Counted from the first letter of the stretch, positions 16,721-25,828 are shown. The stretch is DNA of 64,000 nucleotides from Bog-756 sp963753905 (GCA_963753905.1 CAVWDZ010000002.1:496001-560000), one strand, 5' to 3'. The notes: generated by a model not told the origin, from the letters alone. Translations and numbers: made by a program.

Positions 16721-16915
16721 TCAGCGTGAGGTGTCGAGCATCGCCACAGCGATCTCCTGCTGAGAAGCCCCGAGGACGAGCAGAGCCTCAGCCACCACGG
16801 CGTGGTCCTCGTCATCCCCTGCGACCTCGACGATCGTCCGGATGGCGGCGAGCCGTGTCGCTTCCTGGTCGGGATGCCAGCGACTGCGGCCCCTCACGTG
16901 TCTGGTGCTACTCAC
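16721..16915 (-). CDS. small uncharacterised protein (64 aa)
   Basis: The GTG at 16915 is preceded, 7 bases away, by a perfect AAGGAGG (16923-16929, minus strand), the best Shine-Dalgarno in this area, which argues for a real gene. The product begins VSSTRHVRGRSRWHPDQEAT, then forms an Ala/Val-rich helix pair (LAAIRTIVEVAGDDEDHAVV, then AEALLVLGASQQEIAVAMLD). It is soluble, with no signal or membrane segment. It converges with the alcohol dehydrogenase (5-base gap). No family recognised; a small regulatory or adaptor role is possible. Confidence 0.55.
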   Translation of the reverse strand: MSSTRHVRGRSRWHPDQEATRLAAIRTIVEVAGDDEDHAVVAEALLVLGASQQEIAVAMLDTSR

Positions 16916-17169
16916 CGGTCGACCTCCTTGACGGCGCGGGAACGGCTGCCATCGATCTGGCTCCTCCACCCGTCATCGGCAGAATTACCAGCCGACTTGA
17001 GCGATGCCGTTCCGCTCTCCGGCCGGGGCCGGTCCCGAGCGGTTGAAGGCGGTTGAATCATCCCTGGTGGCGTGCTAGGAACGAGGCGCGGCGGCCGCCG
17101 TGCTCCGGAGTTCGCAGCAAAGTAGGCGGAGATCCTCAACGAGAATGTGAGGAGTTGGAGGGCTCTCGG

Positions 17170-17571
17170 ATGCCGCCACCAGTCGACGGTTCGGAATCCG
17201 GAATCGTGACCAAGACCGCGACCGGCTCGGTCGACGAGACGGTCGCCTCATTGACGGCACTGGTCGAGTCCAAGGGGATGACCGTCTTCACGATCGTGGA
17301 CCACAGCGGCGAAGCGAGGCGGCACGGTCTCGAGCTCCGTGACACCAAGGTGGTCATCTTCGGCAGCCCGACCGGGGGTACCCCGGTCATGGATGCAGTT
17401 CCGTTGATCGCACTCGATCTGCCGCTCAAGGTCCTGGTCTGGGACGACGGCGGACGGACCAGGATCAGCTACACGGACCCCGGGTACCTCGCCGCGCGCC
17501 ACCATCTTTCGGACGAGCTGGCTTCCCGCCTGACCGGGATCAACGGCATCACCGACCGACTCGCCAGCTGA
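17170..17571 (+). CDS. DUF302-domain protein
   Basis: 133 residues from ATG 17170, with GGAGTTGGAGG upstream; the longer frame from 17053 has no coding sense. It shows the DUF302 pattern: an N-terminal helix (DETVASLTALVESKGMTVFT), then IVDHSGEARRHGLELRDTKV, VIFGSPTGGTPVMDAVPLIA and DLPLKVLVWDDG. DUF302 proteins form a small alpha/beta fold; some bacterial members are periplasmic or heme/metal associated, but no activity is established. No signal peptide is seen here. The neighbour downstream (GGDEF) starts 120 bases later. Confidence 0.88.
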   Translation: MPPPVDGSESGIVTKTATGSVDETVASLTALVESKGMTVFTIVDHSGEARRHGLELRDTKVVIFGSPTGGTPVMDAVPLIALDLPLKVLVWDDGGRTRISYTDPGYLAARHHLSDELASRLTGINGITDRLAS

Positions 17572-17691
17572 GCTGCCCCAGTCTGACGGCAGCGATCGCC
17601 CTCCCGGCCGCGTGGCCTGGCAGTTCGGCAGCCGGCCGACCGGACCGGATCGAGACTTCGGATCGTCGTCGCAACTGCCGATGGTTGCCCT

Positions 17692-18810
17692 GTGGGTCCA
17701 TTTGATTCCAGCGCACGAACGGGAGCAGCGAGTCCGAGCAGCCCCGCGCCGGGTGACCCCGGGGCCGACCAGAGGGAGCGTTTCTGGCGCACGCACGTCC
17801 GCATCGGCTTTCTGGTCTTCCTCGGAGAGGGACTGGCCATCTTCATCTACCTCGTCCTGACCCCCGGTGCCCCGCACCGGGCTGTCCTGTTCGGGATGGT
17901 GGTGGCATGGTTCGCCTTCGCCGTGATCAACCTCTTCCTCATCTCGAAGCTCGTGTCGTCGCCCTGGCTGACGAGCTTCTCGGCGGCCTGGACTGTCCTC
18001 TCGGTGTTCGCGATCGGCGGGTTCGCGCTGCTCGACAACGGGTTGGACAGTCCGGTGGTACCTCTCCTGTTCCTCCCGATCAGCTTTGCAGCGCTCTCGT
18101 TCGCGCCGGCCGAGGTGCTGGTGTGCGGGATTGCGACCTTGCTGTCGGCCGCTGTGGTTACCGTCCTCGATCCGGGCACGTCGGTCCCGGTCGGCGCCCG
18201 CTCCATGTTGCTCGCGGGACTCGCCGGCGCGTCGGTGCTCGCCGTCGCCGCAGCACGGAATCGCTCACGCCGCGAACTCCACGAACAGCTGCTGATGAAT
18301 GAGATCGTCGCACTGGGATCGACCGACGGCCTGACCGGGTGCGCGGTGCACCGGGTCTTCCACGAGCGGTTGCTGGGGGAGATCTCCCGATCGCGGCGCA
18401 CCGGTCGTCCCCTCAGTCTCATGATGATCGACGTGGACGGCTTCAAGGGCATCAACGACACCTATGGGCACCTCGTGGGCGACACCACCCTTGCCGCCAT
18501 CGGCGAAATGCTCCGCACCCACGTCCGGGCCATCGACCTGGTCGGCCGCGTCGGAGGGGACGAGTTCGCGGTTCTCCTGCCCGATACCGACCCCCGTGCC
18601 GCTGCCGAGCTGGCCGATCGGTTCCGCCGGGACCTTCCTTCCGTGCTCGAGATCCCGGCGACCCTGAGCATCGGAGTGAGCGCACTGAGTCCCCTGTCCC
18701 GCACGTCCGAGCAACTGCTGGATGATGCCGATCTCGCCCTCTACGACGTGAAGCGGTCCGGACGGGACGCGGTGTCGGTCCGGCTTCCCGGTCTCTCCTC
18801 CCCCTCGTAG
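17692..18810 (+). CDS. membrane-bound diguanylate cyclase (GGDEF)
   Basis: 372 residues: about six hydrophobic helices over residues 38-190, then a GGDEF domain. The active site is intact (VGGDEF, GGDEF at 288-292), as are the metal/substrate region MMIDVDGFKGINDTYGHLVG and the inhibitory I-site RAID at 279-282. It should therefore make c-di-GMP and be product-inhibited. The usual D-x-LTGLxNRR entry motif is altered to TDGLTGCAVHRVF, so substrate-guanine contacts may differ. The membrane part resembles no named sensor. The GTG start lacks a clear ribosome site and is uncertain. A second c-di-GMP enzyme lies at 23195. Confidence 0.9.
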   Translation: MGPFDSSARTGAASPSSPAPGDPGADQRERFWRTHVRIGFLVFLGEGLAIFIYLVLTPGAPHRAVLFGMVVAWFAFAVINLFLISKLVSSPWLTSFSAAWTVLSVFAIGGFALLDNGLDSPVVPLLFLPISFAALSFAPAEVLVCGIATLLSAAVVTVLDPGTSVPVGARSMLLAGLAGASVLAVAAARNRSRRELHEQLLMNEIVALGSTDGLTGCAVHRVFHERLLGEISRSRRTGRPLSLMMIDVDGFKGINDTYGHLVGDTTLAAIGEMLRTHVRAIDLVGRVGGDEFAVLLPDTDPRAAAELADRFRRDLPSVLEIPATLSIGVSALSPLSRTSEQLLDDADLALYDVKRSGRDAVSVRLPGLSSPS

Positions 18811-18864
18811 CGCCCCCGCTCCCGGAGATCACCTGCCGCAGAGGAGCAGGCTCCCGCTGGGCTC

Positions 18865-20589
18865 GTGCGATACCATGCCGCGATCGAAGCCCAGCTCGGA
18901 CGCGCCGACGGCGAACATCGGCGGTATGCAGCCCGTGCCGGTGCCGGCAAGCTGCCCGGGGCGTTCGTCATCCTGTTGGTCGTCCTGCCGGCCGTCCTGC
19001 TGGCCTCGTGTGGCGGTACCGCGTCGGTCTCGTCGCTGCCGGTGGCGGATCCGGCCCTCGGGCCGGTGGGTCCCCTCCGGGCCCCCGGCGGGCCCGAGCT
19101 CGTCGATCAGGACGGACGGGTGGTCCTGCTCCACGGTGTCGATCTCGTGTACAAGATCCCGCCCTACGAGGTCGAGGTCGATGGCACCGGGCGCAACGTC
19201 CTCACCCCGGCGGAGGCGCAGCGCATGGCGCAGCTCGGTTTCACAGTCGTTCGTCTCGGCGTCGTCTGGAAGGGACTCGAGCCTGGCACCGACCCGATCG
19301 ACGACCCGGCCGTCTGCACGGCTGGCGCCCCCCGGTCGTCAGGGGTCGATCAGTTCGACGCAGCGGTCTTCGACACGTACATGAACCGGCTCCAGGACAC
19401 CATCTCGCTGCTCGCCCGGTACGGGATCTACTCGCTGATCGACATGCACCAGGACGTGTACAGCGAGGCCTTCGGCGGCGAGGGGGCGCCCAACTGGGCG
19501 GTGTGCACCGACGGCGTCACCCCGAAGCCCCGGCGGAACCTCGAGGACTGGAGTGTCAACTACACCGGGCCCGGAGTGGCCCAGGCGTACGACCACCTCT
19601 GGACCAACGATGTCCGCGGCGACCTCCAGGGGCAACTCGACGCGCTCTGGACGAAGATCGCGGCCCGCCTCCGGGGCAACCCGTGGGTGGTCGGCTACGA
19701 CCCCTTCAACGAGCCGTACAGTGAAGGTCTCGCCACGAGCCCCGACAACCCGGCCTTCGATGCCGAGCTCGAGTGCTTCTATACCGGTCGTGCACATCCG
19801 GGACTCGACCAGGACGGCCGGCCCGTCACCTGTCCGGTCGACGATCCCGAAAAGGGCCTGATCCCGCGCATGGAGGCCGCCGACCCCACTCATCTGGTCG
19901 CCTACGAGGGCAACTACACGACGGACTCAGGGGTGCCGAACAACATCGGCGCGATGAACTATCCGCGGCTGGTGCTCAACTTCCACGACTACTGCTTCCT
20001 GCACGTCCCCAATGGTCCGGAGCCACCCGACTTCGGCTCGGTCTGCGGTCCACTCGAACGCGCCGTCTTCACCCAGCACAACGAACAACGTGTCCACGAC
20101 TCGACACCGGAGCAACCGGGCGGACCGGCCGAGCTGCTCACCGAGTTCGGTGCCACCACCGACACCGCCGACCTGGGCCGGATCACCTCCGATGCGAACG
20201 CGGATCTCGTGGGCTGGATCTACTGGCAGTGGATCAACTACCCCGACCCCACCGGATCGCATTCCTCGGCGCTGTGGCCACCACGGCAGGCGACCGCGTC
20301 ACAGCTCGACGTCCTCTCGGAGACCTATGCATCGGCGGTGGCCGGGACACCGTCGTCGATGTCGTTCGATCCCGGGACGGCTGCGTTCACGTTGCGTTAC
20401 CGCTCGAATCCCGAGATCTCCGCACCGACGGTGATCGTCGTGCCGGTCTCGACCCACTATCGGGAGGGCTACTGCCTCCGGGTGACAGGGGCCCGGGTGA
20501 CATCAAAACCCGGCGCCACCCATATCGACATCGCAAACGGGACGACCCCCGCCGAGGTCACGGTCTCGGTGACCGCCAATCGCTGTTGA
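18865..20589 (+). CDS. GH5-family glycosidase lipoprotein (endoglycoceramidase-like)
   Basis: 574 residues. A hydrophobic leader ends in a lipobox-like LLASC (Cys49), so the enzyme is probably a surface lipoprotein. The TIM-barrel catalytic region resembles GH5 endoglycoceramidase/cellulase proteins: VRLGVVWKGLEP, LIDMHQDVYSEAF, acid/base Glu283 in YDPFNEP, HDYC, and nucleophile Glu427 in LLTEFG. The C-terminal ~120 residues form a beta-sandwich typical of endoglycoceramidase-like proteins. Substrate could be a glycolipid or a beta-glucan; sequence alone does not decide. GTG 18865 is the longest start and no good Shine-Dalgarno is seen. It converges with a small HTH gene across a strong hairpin. 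Confidence 0.9.
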   Translation: MRYHAAIEAQLGRADGEHRRYAARAGAGKLPGAFVILLVVLPAVLLASCGGTASVSSLPVADPALGPVGPLRAPGGPELVDQDGRVVLLHGVDLVYKIPPYEVEVDGTGRNVLTPAEAQRMAQLGFTVVRLGVVWKGLEPGTDPIDDPAVCTAGAPRSSGVDQFDAAVFDTYMNRLQDTISLLARYGIYSLIDMHQDVYSEAFGGEGAPNWAVCTDGVTPKPRRNLEDWSVNYTGPGVAQAYDHLWTNDVRGDLQGQLDALWTKIAARLRGNPWVVGYDPFNEPYSEGLATSPDNPAFDAELECFYTGRAHPGLDQDGRPVTCPVDDPEKGLIPRMEAADPTHLVAYEGNYTTDSGVPNNIGAMNYPRLVLNFHDYCFLHVPNGPEPPDFGSVCGPLERAVFTQHNEQRVHDSTPEQPGGPAELLTEFGATTDTADLGRITSDANADLVGWIYWQWINYPDPTGSHSSALWPPRQATASQLDVLSETYASAVAGTPSSMSFDPGTAAFTLRYRSNPEISAPTVIVVPVSTHYREGYCLRVTGARVTSKPGATHIDIANGTTPAEVTVSVTANRC

Positions 20590-20597
20590 GGCGCACC

Positions 20598-20621
20598 CTG
20601 AGCCCCTATCGGGGGCGTCAG
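20598..20621. terminator. stem-loop between convergent GH5 and HTH genes
   Basis: GCCCC (20602-20606) pairs with GGGGC (20612-20616) around a five-base loop. CTGA and TCAG extend the stem, with one bulged G. It overlaps the stop codon of the minus-strand gene. No U tract. Confidence 0.55.
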
Positions 20622-21004
20622 TCCTGGTCAGCTGCGTCGACGGCTGCAGGTTCGCCCTTCAGGACGAGTGCCTCCTTGGCATACTTGGCCGCCCGCTGAC
20701 GGGAGAATCCGTAGTTGCGGCCGAGCTCGCCGATGGTCATGCCCTCCTCGAGCGCGACCGCGAAGATAGCGATGAGCACGGCGTGACGGCTCTGTTCGAG
20801 GCGTCGGAGTGCCTCGTCGAGGGGATTGCGAACCTCGTTGACCGGAGAGCTCCGCAGCACGTCAGCCGAGATCTGTCCGCGGTTCTTGCTTCTCAGGTTC
20901 CTGCGGGTCGATGTCTCGGCGAGGTGCAGGGCGCGCTGGGCGTCACGTAGCGCGTCGGCCACGTCCTCCATGGCTCGTTCGACGGCAGCTTCCGTAGAGG
21001 TCAC
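20618..21004 (-). CDS. small protein with C-terminal helix-turn-helix (paralogue 1 of 3)
   Basis: 128 residues: an acidic, coiled-coil-like N-terminal half (AVERAMEDVADALRDAQRAL), a charged linker, a helix (EQSRHAVLIAIFAVALEEGM), then TIGELGRNYGFSRQRAAKYA as a helix-turn-helix and a short basic tail. The C-terminal ~45 residues are clearly related to those of the genes at 47510 and 56974, defining a local family. DNA binding is inferred from the HTH pattern. It diverges from the metallophosphoesterase (81-base gap) and converges on GH5. No known family name assigned. Confidence 0.75.
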   Translation of the reverse strand: MTSTEAAVERAMEDVADALRDAQRALHLAETSTRRNLRSKNRGQISADVLRSSPVNEVRNPLDEALRRLEQSRHAVLIAIFAVALEEGMTIGELGRNYGFSRQRAAKYAKEALVLKGEPAAVDAADQD

Positions 21005-21084
21005 GCCGGTATCGTATTTTGACCGCGAGGCGAAGGCGAGGATTCGGCGCGGGCCGTTGCTCCCTCGAAGGAAGGGCGTTCCAG

Positions 21085-21861
21085 ATGGCTCAATACCTCA
21101 TCATCCAGATCTCCGACATCCACCTCACGGCCGAGGGGTCGCTGCGGCCCGGCATCCGTCCCCGCGAGAACCTGGTTGCCGGGCTCGCCAAGCTCGCCGA
21201 ATCGGGGCTCGAGCCCGACCTCTTCATCCTGACCGGGGATCTCGCCGACACCGGCGAGCCGTCATGCTACGAGGACCTCGCCTCGCTGGTCGGCGCGGCC
21301 GCCGGTTCGGGGGGAGCGGAAGTGATCTATCTCCCGGGGAACCACGACCGACGACCCTCCTTCGCCCGTCATCTGCTCGGCCGGGAGAGTGGTCTGATGC
21401 CGCTGAATCAGGTGCATTGGCGCGGCGGCCTTCGTGTCATCTCCCTCGATTCGGTGGTGCCGGGCGAGGAGTACGGGCTGCTTGCCGATGAGACCCTCGA
21501 GTTCCTTCGCAGCGCCCTGGTGGACCCGGCACCCGACGGCACGGTGCTCGCCGTGCACCATCCGCCACTCCCGTCACCGATCGAACCGATGTCACTGATT
21601 CGGTTGCGTGAGCCCGAGCGCCTGGCGGAGATGATCGAGGGTGCCGACGTGCGAATGATCCTGTGCGGGCACAATCACCATGAGGGCTTCGGGTTGCTCG
21701 GTTCGACTCCGGTGTGGATATCGCCCTCGGCTGCCTACCGTCTGGACGTCACCAGCCGGACGGCGTTCCGAGGACTTCCGGGTGGTGCCTTCACGCAGGT
21801 CGATCTCGACGAGCACGGCGCCTCGGCAACCGTCATCCCGATCCCCTCCCGGGACAGATAG
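21085..21861 (+). CDS. calcineurin-like metallophosphoesterase (CpdA/class III PDE type)
   Basis: 258 residues with all metallophosphoesterase blocks: DIH (Asp11, His13), GDLAD (Asp52), GNHD (Asn86-His87), the His of VHHPP and the GHNHH end motif. The compact domain and ISDIHL start resemble class III 3',5'-cyclic nucleotide phosphodiesterases (CpdA, Rv0805). cAMP or another phosphodiester is a likely substrate, but this fold is promiscuous. ATG 21085 is chosen because the core fold begins at once and GAAGGAAGGG lies upstream; the longer frame from 21019 adds only basic residues. It diverges from HTH paralogue 1. Confidence 0.92.
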   Translation: MAQYLIIQISDIHLTAEGSLRPGIRPRENLVAGLAKLAESGLEPDLFILTGDLADTGEPSCYEDLASLVGAAAGSGGAEVIYLPGNHDRRPSFARHLLGRESGLMPLNQVHWRGGLRVISLDSVVPGEEYGLLADETLEFLRSALVDPAPDGTVLAVHHPPLPSPIEPMSLIRLREPERLAEMIEGADVRMILCGHNHHEGFGLLGSTPVWISPSAAYRLDVTSRTAFRGLPGGAFTQVDLDEHGASATVIPIPSRDR

Positions 21862-21891
21862 GACCAGATCCACTCCCAACGACGCTGGCGG

Positions 21892-22803
21892 TCACACACA
21901 GGGTCGTCGAATACCCGACAGATCCAGATCGAACCGGGCGCCGTTGAACCCGCGGGCCGCATCGGCCGCACAGAACGCGGACGGAGGGAGCTGGTATTCG
22001 GCATTGAACACCGCCTTGTGGCCGACGTAGTCGGCCAGCAATCCGCAGGTCGAGTACTGGTTGCACTGCTCGGTGAGCACGGCGTCCGCGAGCGGGAACA
22101 TGTCCGAGGCATAGCTGTCGCCGGTGTCATCAGGATTCTTGATCCACCATCCGAGGCCGAGATGGTGCATGTACCCCGCGAGTACCGTCATATACCGCTC
22201 CTCTTCGGCCTTGGTCAGCGGAAACCCGGAGTCACTCGCGTACTCCTCGTCGATGTCCGTCTCGACCGCGTCGAAACCCTTTGCCGCACACTGGTGATCG
22301 ATCATCGACTCGACGATCCGCACGGTTGCCGGAACGGTGATGTCGAGGTACCGCTCGGGCCAGCCCGGGACCGCACGACCCAGGACATGGGCTGCGGCGA
22401 ACTGGTGGTAGTAGGTGGTCGCTACCCCCTCCGCCTTTGCGCTGTAGTAGTTGCCCGCGGCACCGACCTCGACGTAACAGACCACGTGCTTCTTTGCGGC
22501 ACGGAGTGCCATGACCGTCGAGGCCGGGTTGATGATGCCGTCGATGTCGTAGACGACCGGTGCCGGGGCCGCCTTTCCGTCGGGCAGTGTGTCATCGGTC
22601 CCCATGTCCTCCGCATTGGTCAGGCGGAGCGGATGACTCAGCTCCCACTGCCAGGGTTGGGTGCCGAGCGGCGGGACCCACCAGCCCGAGGCGTGAGCGG
22701 CAGTTGTCGACAGGACGCCGAGCGTGATCAGCGTGACAGCCGCCAGGGCCGCTCCCACCCGGAGCGGCCTGGGCCGGGTGCGTTCTCTGTGCTCGGTGTG
22801 CAT
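21892..22803 (-). CDS. secreted GH114-like glycosidase (polygalactosaminidase family)
   Basis: 304 residues from ATG 22803, with a basic N-terminus and signal peptide (VGAALAAVTLITLGVLSTTAAHA). The mature part follows the GH114 pattern: WELSHPL, VVYDIDGIINPAS, CYVEVGAAGNYYS, RYLDIT, and the acidic catalytic-region stretch KGFDAVETDIDEEY. Characterised GH114 enzymes cut alpha-1,4-linked galactosamine polymers, which resemble the c-di-GMP-regulated Pel polysaccharide. Activity here is inferred from the family. An alternative start at 22860 adds an arginine-rich stretch. It is flanked by the metallophosphoesterase (convergent) and the PAS-GGDEF-EAL gene (divergent). Confidence 0.85.
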   Translation of the reverse strand: MHTEHRERTRPRPLRVGAALAAVTLITLGVLSTTAAHASGWWVPPLGTQPWQWELSHPLRLTNAEDMGTDDTLPDGKAAPAPVVYDIDGIINPASTVMALRAAKKHVVCYVEVGAAGNYYSAKAEGVATTYYHQFAAAHVLGRAVPGWPERYLDITVPATVRIVESMIDHQCAAKGFDAVETDIDEEYASDSGFPLTKAEEERYMTVLAGYMHHLGLGWWIKNPDDTGDSYASDMFPLADAVLTEQCNQYSTCGLLADYVGHKAVFNAEYQLPPSAFCAADAARGFNGARFDLDLSGIRRPCV

Positions 22804-23194
22804 CGCTCTCACGACCTTGCCGTCTGTTCGGGGCCGAGGGTGACGGAGCAACCGTACCAACGGTCGGTCTCCTACCGGGGGGCTCTTTCCACAACAGGGC
22901 CGACTACCGGATCACGCGGTGAGCCTGGCAACTTCGGCACAGCCGTTCTCGTCTCGACATCATGGGGAACATCCATCGAGCTGACGGATCACGTCAACGC
23001 TGCGCTTCAGGTCCTCACGGTTGTGATGCGCACGGCCTACGGCCGCCCATGGTTTGTGGCCATCAGATCCTGCAGAGTTGAACGGACCCGGACCCGGATC
23101 TGCCTCTCGACCAGGCCCGTAAGAAGCGCAGTAGCGCCGGATCCTGCACGTCGGCCACCTACAGGTTGCTCCTGGACACGCCGATCTTAAAGGG
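22804..23194. other. divergent intergenic region, nothing recognised
   Basis: 391 bases between the GH114-like gene (leftward) and the PAS-GGDEF-EAL gene (rightward). Short open frames cross it on both strands, but none has a ribosome site or convincing codon use. It should hold two promoters. Only a weak AT-containing patch (CTTAAAGGG just before ATG 23195) stands out. No riboswitch fold, repeat or RNA gene was recognised. Confidence 0.5.
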
Positions 23195-25828
23195 ATGAGC
23201 TGGTCGGACGCCGACGCACCCACACTGGCACCCGCTCGAGTCACCGACCGCCTGAGGAGGTGGCTCGCGGACCCCGTGAATCTTGCCGTCCCTGCGGTCA
23301 TCGTCATCTTCTGTGTCATCCGTTCCTGGGGATTGATCGCCGACCTGCCGTACTGGTCCATCGCAGCCCTCGTGCTCAGCGCCTTCGTGATCAATACGCT
23401 CAACAGCACCTTGTGGGTGGTCGGCTCCAGCGGATGGCGACTCCACGTGCGGGTCGCCGTCGAGATGGCGGTCATCGCAGCGGTGATCTACGCCATCGGG
23501 TGGGGACCCGTCCTGGCCATCGGGTTCGTGATCGGTGCCGTCGACGTCATGCGGACTGCAGGATCGGCGGCCGGCCGGCCGGCGATCATCTGGACGGTGA
23601 TCTTGATTGCTGCAGGCCAGTTGGCGATTGCCCTGGGAATCGCTCCGACGCTCATCCGCGAACCACTCATCGAGAGTCTGGGCCTTCTCGTGGCAGTGGG
23701 AACCGCGCTGACCATCAAGGTCCTGCAGTTGTTCGCCGAGGCGCGCGAGGCCAGTGAAGGGCGATTCAAGGCGCTGGTCCACGAGGCAAGCGACATCATC
23801 ATCGTGACCGACCAGTCCGGAAACATACGGTATGCGAGCCCGGCATTCGAGCGCATTCTGGGCTGGCCCGCCCAGCGCTTCGAGGGTATCTCGATGCGGG
23901 CCTTCGTGCACCCCGATGATCTCGAGTGGGTCGTGAGCGAGTTCCCGTCGATGATCGCCGATCCGTCTCGGGTGCTCCACACCCTGCTGCGCGGTCAGGA
24001 TTCCCAGGGTGGGTGGAGATTCTTCGAGACGACGATCACCAACCGTCTCAACGACCCGGATGTTCGGGGCATCGTGGGCAATCTGCACGACATCACCGAG
24101 TTGCGGGAAGCCCACGAGCGCTTTCGCTCGGCGTTCGAGAACGCACCGATCGGGATGGCGATGGCTGACCTCGAGGGTCGGATCCTGCGTGCGAATTCGT
24201 CGCTGGGCAACATCGTAGGACACGATCCGGCGGACCTGGTCGGCGTAGGGGTCGATGACCTCACCCACCCCGATGACCGTGCATCGAGTGCAGCCGAGCG
24301 CCAGCAAGTCATCTCGACCGGCTCGGGCGGGTATCACATGGAGAAGCGATACGTGCACCGCGACGGGCGCGACGTGTGGGTCTCGGTGAGCGTCTCCTGT
24401 GTGCGCGACGAGACGGGACAACCGCTGTACCTGCTCGGACAGGTCGAGGACATTACGGAGCGCAGAGCCCTGCGCGAGCGTCTCGCGTATTCCTCCATCC
24501 ACGATGCGCTCACCGGTCTACCGAATCGCGAGCTGTTCATGGACCGCCTGGACCTGGCACTCCGTCACGCCGCACGGGAGCACCATCAAGTGGCGGTGAT
24601 CTTCCTGGATCTCGATCGGTTCAAACTGATCAACGACAGCCTGGGCCATGAGGCCGGTGACCAGCTCCTTGCCGCGGTCGCCAGGCGGCTGGAGGGTGTC
24701 ATGCGAGCGAGCGACACCCTCGCTCGTTTTGGCGGCGACGAGTTCACCGTCCTCTGCGACGAGATCAACAGTGAGGGGGACTGCCTGGAAGTCGCCAATC
24801 GCCTGGTCCGTGCGATGGCCGATCCTCTTGCGCTGCACACCGGTGATGTCTTCGTCACGCTCAGCCTTGGTGTCGCCCTGTCCGGTGCGGGTCAGAGCGG
24901 TGGGATGATCTTGCGTAACGCGGACATCGCCATGTACCGGGCCAAGGAGCGCGGTCCGTCTCGGATCGAGATCTACCGGGAAGACGAAGAACAGACGGTC
25001 GTGAGTCGCCTCCGCACGTCCAACGAGCTTCATCGCGCCCTCGAGCGTCATGAGCTGGTCCTGCACTATCAGCCGATCGTCGATCTCCATACCGAGACGA
25101 TGGTCGGCCTGGAGGCGTTGGTCCGGTGGCAGCATCCGACCCGCGGACTGTTGGCTCCCCAGGAGTTCATACCGCTCGCAGAGGACAGCGGCCTGATCGT
25201 GCCCTTGGGGGCTTGGGTCCTCAAGGAGGCGTGTCTGCAGACGACCCGGTGGCAGCCGCTCCGGGAGAAGGCCGGACAAGACCCCGCCCGGCTCAACATT
25301 GCGGTCAACGTCTCGGCGTCGCAGCTGTCCGACCCGGGGTTTCCACGGCATGTGACCGAGGCGATCGAGCAATCCGGGATCGACCCCGATCATCTCTGGT
25401 TGGAGATCACCGAGAGCACGTTGATGCGCAATGCGGATGAAGCCGTCGGAGTGCTCCAGTCGTTCAGGGATCTCGGCCTGCACATCGAGATCGACGACTT
25501 CGGCACCGGCTACTCGTCCCTGAGCTATCTCCAGCGCTTTCCGGCGGAGACACTCAAGATCGACCGCAGCTTCGTCAACGAGTTGGACCAGATCTCGGAG
25601 AACGCAGCCATCGTGAGGGCGATCATCGGGCTGGGAGAATCTCTGGGGCTTTCGGTGATCGCCGAGGGCGTCGAGCGCCCCGCACAGGTCTCACGGCTGC
25701 AGGCCCTGGGATGCGATCTGGCACAGGGCTACCTCTTCGGCCGGCCGCTCGCCGCCTGCTCGCTGGGTGAGTTCCCGAGGGACGACCTGAGCTCATGGGC
25801 GGAGCAGCGCGACCTCGCCGCATCCTGA
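23195..25828 (+). CDS. membrane PAS-PAS-GGDEF-EAL c-di-GMP signalling protein
   Basis: 877 residues: about six membrane helices (35-180), a PAS domain (about 190-300, DIIIVTDQSGNIRYASPAFE), a second PAS/PAC (about 305-430, IGMAMADLEGRILRANSSLG), a GGDEF domain and an EAL domain. GGDEF is intact (513-517), with an RASD I-site just before it. EAL is intact, with Glu640-Ala-Leu, NVSASQL, EITEST, DDFGTGYSSLSYL, KIDRSF and AEGVER. The protein could therefore both make and degrade c-di-GMP, the balance set by whatever the PAS domains sense. No FAD/heme-specific motif is obvious in the PAS domains. Confidence 0.95.
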   Translation: MSWSDADAPTLAPARVTDRLRRWLADPVNLAVPAVIVIFCVIRSWGLIADLPYWSIAALVLSAFVINTLNSTLWVVGSSGWRLHVRVAVEMAVIAAVIYAIGWGPVLAIGFVIGAVDVMRTAGSAAGRPAIIWTVILIAAGQLAIALGIAPTLIREPLIESLGLLVAVGTALTIKVLQLFAEAREASEGRFKALVHEASDIIIVTDQSGNIRYASPAFERILGWPAQRFEGISMRAFVHPDDLEWVVSEFPSMIADPSRVLHTLLRGQDSQGGWRFFETTITNRLNDPDVRGIVGNLHDITELREAHERFRSAFENAPIGMAMADLEGRILRANSSLGNIVGHDPADLVGVGVDDLTHPDDRASSAAERQQVISTGSGGYHMEKRYVHRDGRDVWVSVSVSCVRDETGQPLYLLGQVEDITERRALRERLAYSSIHDALTGLPNRELFMDRLDLALRHAAREHHQVAVIFLDLDRFKLINDSLGHEAGDQLLAAVARRLEGVMRASDTLARFGGDEFTVLCDEINSEGDCLEVANRLVRAMADPLALHTGDVFVTLSLGVALSGAGQSGGMILRNADIAMYRAKERGPSRIEIYREDEEQTVVSRLRTSNELHRALERHELVLHYQPIVDLHTETMVGLEALVRWQHPTRGLLAPQEFIPLAEDSGLIVPLGAWVLKEACLQTTRWQPLREKAGQDPARLNIAVNVSASQLSDPGFPRHVTEAIEQSGIDPDHLWLEITESTLMRNADEAVGVLQSFRDLGLHIEIDDFGTGYSSLSYLQRFPAETLKIDRSFVNELDQISENAAIVRAIIGLGESLGLSVIAEGVERPAQVSRLQALGCDLAQGYLFGRPLAACSLGEFPRDDLSSWAEQRDLAAS

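Noticed and set aside
22960..23475. Small minus-strand ORF in the divergent gap
   Set aside because: Overlaps the start of the PAS-GGDEF-EAL gene and has no ribosome site or family resemblance.
23159..24502. Minus-strand open frame of 447 codons
   Set aside because: Antisense shadow of the PAS-GGDEF-EAL gene, rich in His/Asp/Arg, no ribosome site.
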